Below, piece by piece: positions 1 through 7,855 of a stretch of 64,000 nt of DNA. The notes beneath the pieces are model-generated. The model had not been told where the DNA came from. It searched no databases and saw only the letters and a program-made list of their open reading frames with translations. Position numbers and translations under genes: made by a program. Source of the stretch: an uncultured Bacteroides sp. GTDB lineage: Bacteria > Bacteroidota > Bacteroidia > Bacteroidales > Bacteroidaceae. Position 1 is the first letter of the stretch. Each line of letters begins with the position of its first letter. Location of the stretch: the NCBI GenBank assembly GCA_944321495.1, contig CALULP010000040.1, positions 1-64,000 of the forward strand, read 5' to 3'.

Positions 1-120
1 CAGCCATTTGTATTAGACTGCAAAGTTGAAAAATCAAGTCCGTTTCATTTTAAAAAACCGCGTAATTGACTATATTTCAATAATTTCAAAGAACTAATTA
101 TCCACTTTTACGGGACAGTA
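1..120 (+). mobile_element. Possible end of an insertion sequence (left edge)
   Basis: Frame 1 is open from the first base to a TGA at 67-69, giving a 22-residue tail that could be the end of a gene lying mostly outside the window. It is followed by AT-rich sequence ending in CCACTTTTACGGGACAGTA. From memory, this resembles the terminal repeats of some Bacteroides insertion sequences. The other end is not in the window, so neither the repeat pair nor a target duplication can be seen. This is a weak call, and the stretch could equally be plain intergenic DNA. Confidence 0.2.
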
Positions 121-228
121 GTGATAGTTTACTTTAATACATTGCAAAATTATCTTCTACATGTCTTGTTTTTATGTACAGCATTGGATTTGTTTCAGTT
201 TGTATCACAGATTGAGCCAGTAACCTCC

Positions 229-236
229 TATCTTTG
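229..236 (+). promoter_or_regulatory. Bacteroidetes -7 element before the metallophosphoesterase gene
   Basis: TATCTTTG fits the Bacteroides sigma-ABfr -7 consensus TAnnTTTG and lies 20 nt before the ATG at 257. No well-spaced -33 TTG is seen, so only the -7 box supports it. Confidence 0.4.
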
Positions 237-256
237 TAGGCAAAGAAGCATTAGAA

Positions 257-850
257 ATGAAAATATTACATATTTCCGACACGCACGGTTATCACAGACG
301 ACTGCACGATTTACCACTGGCTGACATCGTTGTGCATTCAGGCGACTTTACTATGAACGGCAGTGAGCAGGAAGCCTTAGACTTCATGAATTGGTTCTGC
401 GATCTTCCGCATCCGCAAAAGATATTCATTTGCGGAAATCATGATGACTGTCTATATGGTGCTACCATTGACGGACTTGACAATAATGTACATTATCTGT
501 GCAATTCCGGTGTAGAAATCGAAGGCTTGAAGTTCTATGGCATCCCGATGTTTATGGGCGACTGCATAACTGATCGCCAGTCTAGGCATTATGCAAATAT
601 TCCTGAAGATACGGATATTCTCATTACCCATACACCTCCTTTCGGTATCCTCGATTATGACGATAGTATCAATTACGGTTCGGAAGAACTACTTGGCCAC
701 ATAACAGCGGTCCAACCTCGACTGCATCTTTTCGGACATATACATTCCCAGTATGGAATAACGTCTCTTAATGGGACAACCTTTGCCAATGGGGCGATAA
801 TGAATGCTGATTATTCAAATTTTAGGATGCCGAATCTCATAGAATTATAA
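257..850 (+). CDS. Calcineurin-like metallophosphoesterase
   Basis: This 197-aa single-domain cytosolic enzyme of the calcineurin-like phosphoesterase fold is expected to hydrolyse a phosphomono- or phosphodiester using two metal ions. All metal-binding motifs are present: SDTHG (residues 7-11), SGD (28-30), GNHD (60-63), a lone His in THTPP (H125) and GHIH (160-163). The short compact form resembles the MPPED/239FB subgroup, some of which hydrolyse cyclic nucleotides or other phosphodiesters. The substrate here is unknown. It is the first gene of the accessory island and sits 17 nt before the next gene on the same strand. The ATG follows a TAnnTTTG promoter box. A role in RNA end processing beside rtcB is possible but is only a guess from location. 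Confidence 0.85.
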   Translation: MKILHISDTHGYHRRLHDLPLADIVVHSGDFTMNGSEQEALDFMNWFCDLPHPQKIFICGNHDDCLYGATIDGLDNNVHYLCNSGVEIEGLKFYGIPMFMGDCITDRQSRHYANIPEDTDILITHTPPFGILDYDDSINYGSEELLGHITAVQPRLHLFGHIHSQYGITSLNGTTFANGAIMNADYSNFRMPNLIEL

Positions 851-867
851 ACGAAACAAATATAACA

Positions 868-1797
868 ATGGAAATAACACTTTATTCTACATTTTTAGAC
901 GACAAAGAAATTGCCTGTAAGATTTACAGAATGTTGGCAAACGACATCTTAGGCGAAGAACAATTGGAAAAAATAAAGTTGCGCTATTATGATATGTATC
1001 GAAACTTCTTCAAATATTCCAAAGACGAGGCGGAAAAACTAGGATTGAAAAATTCTGTTTGGAAGTTCAGTCCTGGATTAGAGCCTTTTAAGCCTGCTGG
1101 TTGGAAGCGTTATTATGAAGACACTATTACTGTTCCTATACCCATCACCCATTCTGATTTCAAGGATTTGACTACACGTACAGAAAAGCGTGGAGCGATA
1201 GGTCTTGATCTTCCCACATGGTTTAATCTAAAAAATAATGATAAGCGAATTATGCTTGTTGCACAAGATCCCTTGCGAGGTAATATATGGTATTCTGATG
1301 TTAATAAATTCCCCAAAGGAAAAAACGGGTGCAAAGAAGATTATATCTGCATAGACGCGTTGGTAGCTTCTCCGTTTGGACTGCATGGTAAAAGTTGGAG
1401 GGATAAAAAGAATGGAGGTGGCAGAATGGCATTACTTGTTGAAAAACTTATTGAACACGGTTATGGCGTTTACCTTACCGACTGCAGGAAATATTTTGTA
1501 TATGACCATAAGGAGTCGGATATTTATTCTTTGAAGAAAAAGAATATATATAAAAGCATATTGGAAAAAGAAATTGGTATAATAAAACCAGACCGCGTTG
1601 TTGCGATAGGCAATCAAGCATATCTTTATTGTAATGAACTTATTGATAATAACTCAATAGTCAAATATGTCCCCCATTTTTCCGGTGCGGCAACATGGAA
1701 AGCGAAAGATTTTTTCAAAATACCTCAAAAACAGAAAGTTTCGATAGCAGAACTGGCTGAAAAATATGCGGAACATATTGTCAGTATATGTAAATGA
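868..1797 (+). CDS. Uracil-DNA-glycosylase-like superfamily protein
   Basis: This 309-aa protein matches the uracil-DNA glycosylase superfamily in pattern rather than in close sequence. AQDP at residues 132-135 sits where UDGs have the water-activating GxDP-type motif I. PDRVVAIGNQA (241-251) resembles the central beta strand of families 4 and 5, and PHFSGAA (269-275) resembles the C-terminal HPS-type motif. The first 110 residues match nothing I recognise. The central stretch 157-215 contains several Cys residues (C155, C161, C206), but they do not form an obvious Fe-S pattern. It lies 17 nt after the metallophosphoesterase gene and is probably cotranscribed with it. It could remove damaged or modified bases, or be a divergent member with another role. 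Glycosylase activity is inference. Confidence 0.55.
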   Translation: MEITLYSTFLDDKEIACKIYRMLANDILGEEQLEKIKLRYYDMYRNFFKYSKDEAEKLGLKNSVWKFSPGLEPFKPAGWKRYYEDTITVPIPITHSDFKDLTTRTEKRGAIGLDLPTWFNLKNNDKRIMLVAQDPLRGNIWYSDVNKFPKGKNGCKEDYICIDALVASPFGLHGKSWRDKKNGGGRMALLVEKLIEHGYGVYLTDCRKYFVYDHKESDIYSLKKKNIYKSILEKEIGIIKPDRVVAIGNQAYLYCNELIDNNSIVKYVPHFSGAATWKAKDFFKIPQKQKVSIAELAEKYAEHIVSICK

Positions 1798-1863
1798 CGA
1801 TAAATAGCCGATTATTAAATACGTTTTTTATGACCTGTGCCGACAAATGATACATCATTGCCA

Positions 1864-1871
1864 TACTTTTG
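1864..1871 (+). promoter_or_regulatory. Bacteroidetes -7 element before the GNAT-AAA gene
   Basis: TACTTTTG matches TAnnTTTG. It overlaps a possible upstream TTG start at 1869 and so favours the ATG at 1899 as the true start, about 28 nt downstream. No clear -33 TTG is visible. Confidence 0.45.
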
Positions 1872-1898
1872 TGCTGTAATCATAAAAGCAGCATAAAG

Positions 1899-3647
1899 AT
1901 GAAAGAAGCAAAGGTAAGGGAAATTGAACTGACTACAGACAGGCTTATCATCAGGACACCCAAAGAAGGGGATGTGCACGATATTTTCGTTCTGATGAGC
2001 GACTTAGAAATAGCAGCAAGCACAGGATTCAGACCGATGAGCACGCAAAGCGAGGCCGAAGGAAAAATCCGCAGAGATATGAATAGCGGGCTGATGTTCT
2101 GTATTTCTGAAAAGAATCAACTGGATCGGAATATTGGTATTTTTGAAGTTACCCCTCACAAAACAAATACCGTTTCGGATGAGAAGCTCAATTACGAAAT
2201 ATGTTATTTCCTTCATAAAGAAGCTCGCGGGAAAGGGTATATGACGGAAGTTGTGGAGAGGATGAAACGCTACCTGTTCGATGAGAGAATGGCTGATTCT
2301 TTGACCATTGCCATCCTGCCGCGGAATGATGCCTCACGCAGGGTCGCCTTGAAAAGCAGCTTTACATATGAAGGTCTGGAAAGAAAATGCGGCATGAATT
2401 ATCTTGATGAAGTTGTCGACCTTGAATACTATACTCTTTACAAAGAGGAGTACATCAACCCTGATAAGAAAATCCGGAAGGAGAATTTGACTATTGCAGC
2501 AAGGCAGAAATGGATTAATGACGGTGGTATTCTTTATCCGATTCCCGGCTATGCTTCGTTGCTTACTTCTCCCGGTAACGGAATATTTCGTATCTATGAG
2601 AATCCGCAGACTAAACGCTTGGGTTTGGAGAAGATAGATGATACCTTCCGATTCGACTTTAAGATTTATGACCTTGACAGCGAAGATATCATTTTAAAAG
2701 TCATAAATACATGGACATCAGATCTATTTCGCGAAAGCAACAAAAATCTTGGAGTAATTTTCAACGGTATTAAAGGAACAGGCAAGACAATCGCAGCCAA
2801 ACAGCTTTGCAACCGTATCGGACTTCCTGTACTTGTCATTTCCAAACCCGTTGACGGTATGCTGGAATTTATACAGTCGCTGCATTTTGAAAGTGCTATT
2901 CTTATTGACGAGGCAGAGAAAACATTCCGTGAGGAGCAGGAAGTTTTACTCAAAATGATTGACGGGGTGTATAATGATATGCGGAAATTGTATATCTTGA
3001 CTACCAACAAACTTTCGATTGACGAGAACCTTTTGGGGCGTCCAGGTCGCATCCGTTATATTAAGGAGTTTTCCAATTTGTCGGCGAAGGCAGTCAATGA
3101 TGTCATTGATGACAATCTCAAAGACATGTCATTGAAGGAAGGAGTGCTAAAAGTGGTTGACAGTTTGGAAATCTCCACCATAGATATTTTGAAAGCCATT
3201 ATTGACGAATGCAATATTATGGGGGCTGTTCCGTCAGATTCTACTTTGAACATTCCGAAGGCTAAATACAGAATGCAGATTATCAGTTTCGACAACCTTG
3301 ACTTGAAGTCCCATCAGGAACTGAAAGGCTATATTAAAGATCATTTGGTTTACAACGAATCTGTTGCAGATTGGTTGCGGAAAGTCATTGGCACCGATGA
3401 AAGCAAGAAAAAGCCGAAGAGAAACATGGACTTGATAAATGAAATGTTTGAATGCGATGTGGATATAGAATGGCAGGCAACCTCATCATTGGCTACATAT
3501 ATCGGCAAGCGAATCGGACACAGGACGGTCATTTCAGAACCTGACAGATACGGTTTCTTTACAGTTGAATCCGACTGGGGAAATACGGAATTATGGTGTC
3601 TTTGTAATGAAATTGACATACCGTCACTTTACAGAGGAAACTTATAA
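1899..3647 (+). CDS. GNAT acetyltransferase-AAA ATPase fusion protein
   Basis: The reading frame is continuous for 582 residues from the ATG at 1899. A TTG 30 nt upstream lies inside the promoter box and was not used. Residues 1-175 are a GNAT N-acetyltransferase of the RimJ/RimL type (ELTTDRLIIRTP near the start, acetyl-CoA loop ARGKGY). Residues from about 200 hold an AAA-type ATPase with Walker A GIKGTGKT (290-297) and Walker B ILIDEAEK (D337, E338), followed by a sensor-like TTN and GRPGRIR, a candidate arginine-finger region. The last 200 residues are helical with no recognised domain. The ATPase half resembles ATPases found in phages and mobile elements. The gene ends just before a truncated DprA-like gene, and rtcB and prfH follow. 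Function is unknown; the neighbours suggest a link to RNA repair or defence. Confidence 0.7.
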   Translation: MKEAKVREIELTTDRLIIRTPKEGDVHDIFVLMSDLEIAASTGFRPMSTQSEAEGKIRRDMNSGLMFCISEKNQLDRNIGIFEVTPHKTNTVSDEKLNYEICYFLHKEARGKGYMTEVVERMKRYLFDERMADSLTIAILPRNDASRRVALKSSFTYEGLERKCGMNYLDEVVDLEYYTLYKEEYINPDKKIRKENLTIAARQKWINDGGILYPIPGYASLLTSPGNGIFRIYENPQTKRLGLEKIDDTFRFDFKIYDLDSEDIILKVINTWTSDLFRESNKNLGVIFNGIKGTGKTIAAKQLCNRIGLPVLVISKPVDGMLEFIQSLHFESAILIDEAEKTFREEQEVLLKMIDGVYNDMRKLYILTTNKLSIDENLLGRPGRIRYIKEFSNLSAKAVNDVIDDNLKDMSLKEGVLKVVDSLEISTIDILKAIIDECNIMGAVPSDSTLNIPKAKYRMQIISFDNLDLKSHQELKGYIKDHLVYNESVADWLRKVIGTDESKKKPKRNMDLINEMFECDVDIEWQATSSLATYIGKRIGHRTVISEPDRYGFFTVESDWGNTELWCLCNEIDIPSLYRGNL

Positions 3648-3651
3648 CTAA

Positions 3652-4125
3652 AACAAAAAAATCGGACAGAGAAAAGCGTATGAGTTGGGAAAACAGTTTG
3701 TGGAAGGAGGCAACATCATCGTTAGTGGTCTTGCTTTAGGCTGCGACAAGGCGGCGCACGAGGGTTGCCTTGATGCCGGAGGGCAGACGATAGCCATTGT
3801 TGCTTCCGGGCTGAACATCGTGCATCCAAAAGAGAACACTCTTCTTCAGCAACGGATTTTGGAAAACGGTGGACTTATCCTGTCCGAGCAACCTTTCGGT
3901 GTGAAAGCCAATCCCACAAGGCTTGTCGCACGCAACAGATTGCAGGCTGCATTGTCGAGTACTGTTATTTTAGCAGAATGCCCCGAACAGAGCGGAAGTA
4001 TGCACACCATGCGTTTTGCCCGCAAATACCACAAACGCTGTCTCGTGGTTTCATATATGGAATACAATGATAAAAATGCGGGTAATGAATTATTAATCAA
4101 TTTAAACCTTGCAAGAAGTATCTGA
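3652..4125 (+). pseudogene. N-terminally truncated DprA/Smf-like protein
   Basis: From about 3664 the frame encodes the conserved core of a DprA/SLOG Rossmann domain: GQRKAYELGKQF, SGLALGCDKAAHEG, GGQTIAIVASGL, ENTLLQQRIL, GLILSEQPFG, ARNRLQAALSS and SGSMHTMRFA. The first strand and the GSR motif that normally precede this are missing. An in-frame TAA at 3649-3651 lies directly upstream, and the only nearby starts are non-standard (TTG at 3685). About 40 residues therefore appear deleted, with the junction immediately after the stop of the GNAT-AAA gene. DprA proteins bind single-stranded DNA for RecA loading. Shorter SLOG proteins are also found near RNA-repair and nucleotide-signalling systems. 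It may be a dead remnant, or a shortened protein translated from TTG. Confidence 0.55.
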
Positions 4126-4130
4126 AAAAT

Positions 4131-4616
4131 ATGAAGAAGGTCTTGATCTTCCCGACACCTTTTCTCATAAAGACTCCAACGGTAGGCCAACAGAATGACT
4201 ATTTGTTTTCATTGCTGAAGGAAGAAATAGCGATGAAAGATATAGGTGATTTCATAGAGGTCAATGTTCTGAGCAAATCAGATTATCATGAAGAAATTTG
4301 CAAAATCATTACTGAACAGCAACCGGACTGGATAATTGCCGCTGGTGAATCGGCTACGGCTTGTATTAATCTTTATCAGCAAAAGAAAATTTTGATTAAC
4401 CCCTTTGTGAAATGGAGCGATTTGAACAATGTGCCCGAATATGCCCGGTTGCACACCTACGGTTTCTTCGGTGCATTGCCGCAGCAGCAAAAAAGCTATG
4501 AAATGTTTCAGACCGTCTATCCGAATGTAGCTTGGTTTGTCAATGCACCTAATTTGAGTTTGATTGATATTAAAGATATTTCCACAGAGATTATTAATGA
4601 CAGACAAAACGAATAA
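4131..4616 (+). CDS. Unknown protein upstream of rtcB, alpha/beta-hydrolase-like pattern
   Basis: I do not recognise a family for this 161-aa protein. It starts with a hydrophobic strand and PTPF loop (KKVLIFPTPF). Its middle reads DWIIAAGESATACINLY followed by ILINPF, which recalls the strand, nucleophile elbow and strand order of small YqiA-type alpha/beta hydrolases. The elbow is GESAT rather than GxSxG, and no clear catalytic His or Asp partner is evident. It lies 5 nt after the DprA-like frame, and its stop codon overlaps the 4597 start candidate of rtcB, so the three are almost certainly translated from one mRNA. A role tied to RtcB/PrfH is inferred from this coupling only. Confidence 0.65.
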   Translation: MKKVLIFPTPFLIKTPTVGQQNDYLFSLLKEEIAMKDIGDFIEVNVLSKSDYHEEICKIITEQQPDWIIAAGESATACINLYQQKKILINPFVKWSDLNNVPEYARLHTYGFFGALPQQQKSYEMFQTVYPNVAWFVNAPNLSLIDIKDISTEIINDRQNE

Positions 4617-5820
4617 CAATATGATAATCAAAGGACAATACACATCGGCGGAGATATTCACCGAAAACATTGAAGACGCCGCATTTCAGTGGGTGAAGGC
4701 GCAATGCGACCATCCGGCTTTCAATGGCGTCAGGATAGTGCAGATGCCCGATGTCCATTCAGGCAATTCCTGCAATGTGGGTACGGCATATAGAATTGGT
4801 GCATACCTCAATCCCGACCATGTGGGTGTGGATATCGGATGTACCATTTCCATGCACAAGCTTTCTTCCGCAGTCGTACCGGAAGACTTTGCCTTGCTTG
4901 ACCATAAAATCCGTGAGGCTATCCCGACCGGCACGGAGATTTGTACGAAGAACAGTCTGAACGAAAAGGAACTGTTCCGTTTCCTGAACTCGCAATACCA
5001 GAAAGCACGCTCATCCGATCCCGAATTGATAAACGAAGCACCACGTATAGATACCCGCTTTATCTCGGACTTCTGTCGAAGAATAAAACTGCAAGAGGCC
5101 ATCTTTTATAAAAGCCTCGGCACACTCGGCGGAGGCAATCATTTCATTGAATACGGTGAGGATGAGCAAACGCATGAAGGATGGCTGACAATCCATTGCG
5201 GATCTCGGAATCTGGGAGTTAAAGTTGCGAACCATTGGCACAACATTGCACAGAATCCTAAAAGAGCACAGTATGTCGGCTATCTGTGGGGCGATACACT
5301 TAACGGTTATCTCTCCGATATGGTCGTGGCTCAGGCGTATGCCCTCTACAATCACCATATCATCCGCGACCGTATCTTCGCAATCTTGAAAAAACTCTGC
5401 AAGGCCAAATGCACGGAATCCATATTCACCACGCACAATTATATATCCGTTTGCGAAGAATATCCTATGATGCGCAAGGGGGCAGTTGAAGCCGCTGAAG
5501 GAGAGCGCTTCTGCCTACCTTTCAATATGCGTGACGGCATAGCCGTCTGTGTGGGCAAAGGAAATGCCGAATGGAACTGTTCCGCTCCGCATGGCGCAGG
5601 ACGTGCCATGTCAAGAAATGCCGCCAAGAAAAATATCGCGATGGAAGAATTTGAAAAGTCCATGAACGGTATATTTTCCACATCCATTTGTCCCGGTACG
5701 CTTGATGAATCGCCACAGGCATACAAGCCGACGGAAGAGATATTGCGCCTGATTGCGCCTACTGCCGAAGTTGTTACGATGGTCAAATCCCGTTTAAACA
5801 TTAAAGATATTCCCCAATGA
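4597..5820 (+). CDS. rtcB: RtcB-type RNA-splicing ligase
   Basis: RtcB joins RNA 2',3'-cyclic-phosphate or 3'-phosphate ends to 5'-OH ends using GTP and Mn2+. The 407-aa product has the family signatures in order: MPDVHSG, VGVDIGC (metal ligands D79 and C82), [19 protein letters not shown] and APHGAGR, where H332 matches the histidine that is guanylylated. The start is either ATG 4597, which overlaps the upstream stop, or ATG 4621, which gives the MIIKG N-terminus common in relatives; I chose 4597. The 3' end overlaps prfH by 4 nt (ATGA). This pairing marks the RtcB2-PrfH type, reported elsewhere to repair ribosomes cleaved in the 16S decoding centre. No RtcA cyclase or RtcR activator is visible. 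Confidence 0.93.
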   Translation: MTDKTNNNMIIKGQYTSAEIFTENIEDAAFQWVKAQCDHPAFNGVRIVQMPDVHSGNSCNVGTAYRIGAYLNPDHVGVDIGCTISMHKLSSAVVPEDFALLDHKIREAIPTGTEICTKNSLNEKELFRFLNSQYQKARSSDPELINEAPRIDTRFISDFCRRIKLQEAIFYKSLGTLGGGNHFIEYGEDEQTHEGWLTIHCGSRNLGVKVANHWHNIAQNPKRAQYVGYLWGDTLNGYLSDMVVAQAYALYNHHIIRDRIFAILKKLCKAKCTESIFTTHNYISVCEEYPMMRKGAVEAAEGERFCLPFNMRDGIAVCVGKGNAEWNCSAPHGAGRAMSRNAAKKNIAMEEFEKSMNGIFSTSICPGTLDESPQAYKPTEEILRLIAPTAEVVTMVKSRLNIKDIPQ

Positions 5821-6416
5821 AAAAGTATATACAACTCACAGCCGGACGGGGACCTGTGGAATGTGCCCGCGCCGTTACGCTTATAGCCTGTGAACTGCTA
5901 AAGGACTTTCCGGATGCGGAACTCGTGGAAAGCGAACCGCACCACACGGAACCGGACTGTTACATGTCGATGTTGTTTCTTGCCGAAGTGAATCCGGTTA
6001 AGGAGCAAGCGTGGAGCGGAACGGTTCTCTGGCGTGCGACATCAAACCGTTACCGTCCCGGTTATCCCCGTAAGAACTGGTTTGTCGGCGTGGAGTTTAT
6101 TGAACCCGTTACACTGCCGGACGTATCAGACAAAGATATTGTTTACGAAACCATGCGCTCCGGTGGACATGGCGGACAGAACGTCAACAAAGTAGAAACG
6201 GCTGTCCGCGCTGTTCATCAGCCAACTGGGATTTCCGTCAAATGCAGTTCACAACGCTCACAGTCACAGAACAGGGAAACGGCACACAGCCTGTTCCTTT
6301 TGAAGCTACAGCAAAGAAAAGACTCTGCCGCGGCATCTTTCCGTTCGTCCAAATGGGACAGGCATACTATGCTTCTGCGCGGAAATCCCATAAAAATATT
6401 CTCGGGAGCGTTATGA
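5817..6416 (+). CDS. prfH: Peptide chain release factor H (PrfH)
   Basis: This 199-aa class-I release-factor paralogue keeps the peptidyl-tRNA hydrolysis domain with GGHGGQN (GGQ at residues 119-121) and the [10 protein letters not shown] segment, but lacks the N-terminal domain and stop-codon-reading motif of RF1/RF2. It should therefore release nascent chains without reading a stop codon. In the RtcB2-PrfH systems studied, PrfH is proposed to free ribosomes with a broken decoding-centre RNA so that RtcB can reseal it. Translation is coupled to rtcB through the ATGA overlap. The C-terminal tail is short and basic ([15 protein letters not shown]), as expected for the family. The gene ends 54 nt before a strong inverted repeat that closes the island. 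Confidence 0.93.
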   Translation: MKKYIQLTAGRGPVECARAVTLIACELLKDFPDAELVESEPHHTEPDCYMSMLFLAEVNPVKEQAWSGTVLWRATSNRYRPGYPRKNWFVGVEFIEPVTLPDVSDKDIVYETMRSGGHGGQNVNKVETAVRAVHQPTGISVKCSSQRSQSQNRETAHSLFLLKLQQRKDSAAASFRSSKWDRHTMLLRGNPIKIFSGAL

Positions 6417-6469
6417 ATTATTGTGTCTTCATTCCCAAATAAAAATCGGGCACAATACAGTATTTGTCT

Positions 6470-6545
6470 TTTAATCCCAATCAGTCATTAGGATTTCTTG
6501 CTGTCATACAACACGGAGAAATCCTAATGACCGATTGGGGTTAAA
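6470..6545. terminator. 29-bp inverted repeat between prfH and cobC, likely bidirectional terminator
   Basis: The arms are 6470-6498 and 6517-6545 around an 18-nt loop. The central 23 bp (6476-6498 against 6517-6539) pair with one mismatch, and the outer bases pair with two G-T wobbles. The right arm overlaps the last codons and stop of cobC. T-rich sequence flanks the outer ends. The position between convergent genes suggests a shared terminator. It also marks the end of the accessory island. Confidence 0.65.
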
Positions 6546-7083
6546 GGCTGATGTGTACCATGCCTCCGTAAGGCGGAAGAACGGAAAAGGCTTCTTCCGG
6601 TGGGGTTAGCCCTGCGTAAATTTGGGCACATACCAGTACACCACCATGGGCAAAAACAACTACATGTGAATAGGGAAGTGTTCGCAGTTCATCCAGAAAA
6701 GCCGCTACACGGTGGTATTGCTGGACGAAGGATTCACCGCCGGTAGCAGGAACGTGCAGGTAGTCGGCATACCATTCAGCCAGTCTGGGGTCGGGATTGG
6801 AAAGGAAAGGTTGCATTTCCCAGTTTCCGAAGTTGAGTTCCAGCAAGCGGACATCGCGCCGGGCATTCGGATATCCGCAAAACTCGGCGAGGCGGGTACA
6901 TCGGCTTAAGGGGCTTGTGTAAGCGTGATCGAACCGTTGGCTTTCGGGGAGGATGGCTTGCAGGCGGGAACGCACATCGGCAGCTTCTTGTGGAAAGGTA
7001 GAACGGAGGGGAACATCGGTCTGTCCGCAGCAGACTCCGGGTGGTACATCGACCGAGGTATGTCGGATGAGGGTAATATTCAT
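6541..7083 (-). CDS. cobC: Alpha-ribazole phosphatase, histidine phosphatase family
   Basis: CobC removes the 5' phosphate of alpha-ribazole phosphate (or adenosylcobalamin phosphate) in assembly of the lower ligand of vitamin B12. The 180-aa protein has the histidine-phosphatase signature LIRHTS (catalytic H8), SPLSRC, an acidic LLELNFGNWE (E82) and the second histidine in VFAHGG (H146). It is the last gene of the cobU-T-S-C operon, 13 nt after cobS. The family is broad and assignment rests mainly on this context. Its last codons form one arm of the 29-bp inverted repeat at 6470-6545. Confidence 0.88.
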   Translation of the reverse strand: MNITLIRHTSVDVPPGVCCGQTDVPLRSTFPQEAADVRSRLQAILPESQRFDHAYTSPLSRCTRLAEFCGYPNARRDVRLLELNFGNWEMQPFLSNPDPRLAEWYADYLHVPATGGESFVQQYHRVAAFLDELRTLPYSHVVVFAHGGVLVCAQIYAGLTPPEEAFSVLPPYGGMVHISL

Positions 7084-7096
7084 GGCTTCTATGGGG

Positions 7097-7852
7097 TTAA
7101 TAGTTTATGTTGTACAGTATCAGGGCACCCATGTAAAATGAAAGTTCGCATAGCAGGAATGTCGCTCCGCAACAATCGCCCGTATATCCTTGCAGACGCT
7201 GTTTCATCAATTGGCAGAGTCCAATGAAAACCAAGACAGGGAAAAAAGCTGCAATCCACAGGTTCACCGGCAATAGGAGCAGAGGCAAGGCTCCGGCAAA
7301 CAGGGCCATGCAGGTCTCGGCCAGAGTCATGCGGTTGTACACTACGTGTGCTTTGCTTTCTTCTTCCTTGCGGGCGTATGGAAGCTGGTTGATAAGTTGT
7401 GAAGCGCAGGCTTTGCTCCAGCAATCGGCGCAGAATGTTACCGTACAAAGTATTGTAAGGGGCAAAGAGGCTGCTTGAATCAATAGCAGAAAATACAGTA
7501 TCAGACCGATAACACCGTAGCTTCCGATTCGCGAATCTTTCATGATGGCAAGTGTGCGTTCGCGGCTGGTACCTCCCCCGAAACCGTCAAAAAAGTCTGC
7601 CAGCCCGTCTTCATGCAGGCAGCCTGTAAGAAGCAGACGGACAGCAATGGCAAGTATCCAAGCGGCAGGCAAAGGAAGTACTTGCCCTGCCAGCCATAGT
7701 ACTCCGGCCATCACACCTCCGGTCAGCCATCCGGCTATCGGCCAATAAGGGACGATATGTTTGAAAGGAGCAGGGGGAAGGTTCTTCTTTATCCGCCAGA
7801 AAGGCAGGCGGGTGAAGAAAATGAGGGCGGCAAGCAAATGGGAAGCATGCAT
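7097..7852 (-). CDS. cobS: Adenosylcobinamide-GDP ribazoletransferase
   Basis: CobS joins adenosylcobinamide-GDP to alpha-ribazole (phosphate), the final assembly step of cobalamin. The 251-aa integral membrane protein starts with MHASHLLAALIFFTRLP, typical of the family, and carries the hallmark HEDGLADFFDGFGGG (residues 80-94), in which the acidic residues bind Mg2+. Several hydrophobic segments span the rest (about 40-75, 110-135, 185-220). It lies 3 nt after cobT and 13 nt before cobC, so it is in a tightly packed operon. Length is normal and no defects are seen. Confidence 0.95.
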   Translation of the reverse strand: MHASHLLAALIFFTRLPFWRIKKNLPPAPFKHIVPYWPIAGWLTGGVMAGVLWLAGQVLPLPAAWILAIAVRLLLTGCLHEDGLADFFDGFGGGTSRERTLAIMKDSRIGSYGVIGLILYFLLLIQAASLPLTILCTVTFCADCWSKACASQLINQLPYARKEEESKAHVVYNRMTLAETCMALFAGALPLLLLPVNLWIAAFFPVLVFIGLCQLMKQRLQGYTGDCCGATFLLCELSFYMGALILYNINY

Positions 7853-7855
7853 AGG

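Noticed and set aside
5011..5834. Several minus-strand open frames opposite rtcB
   Set aside because: They overlap conserved RtcB motifs on the other strand and have no promoter or start of their own.
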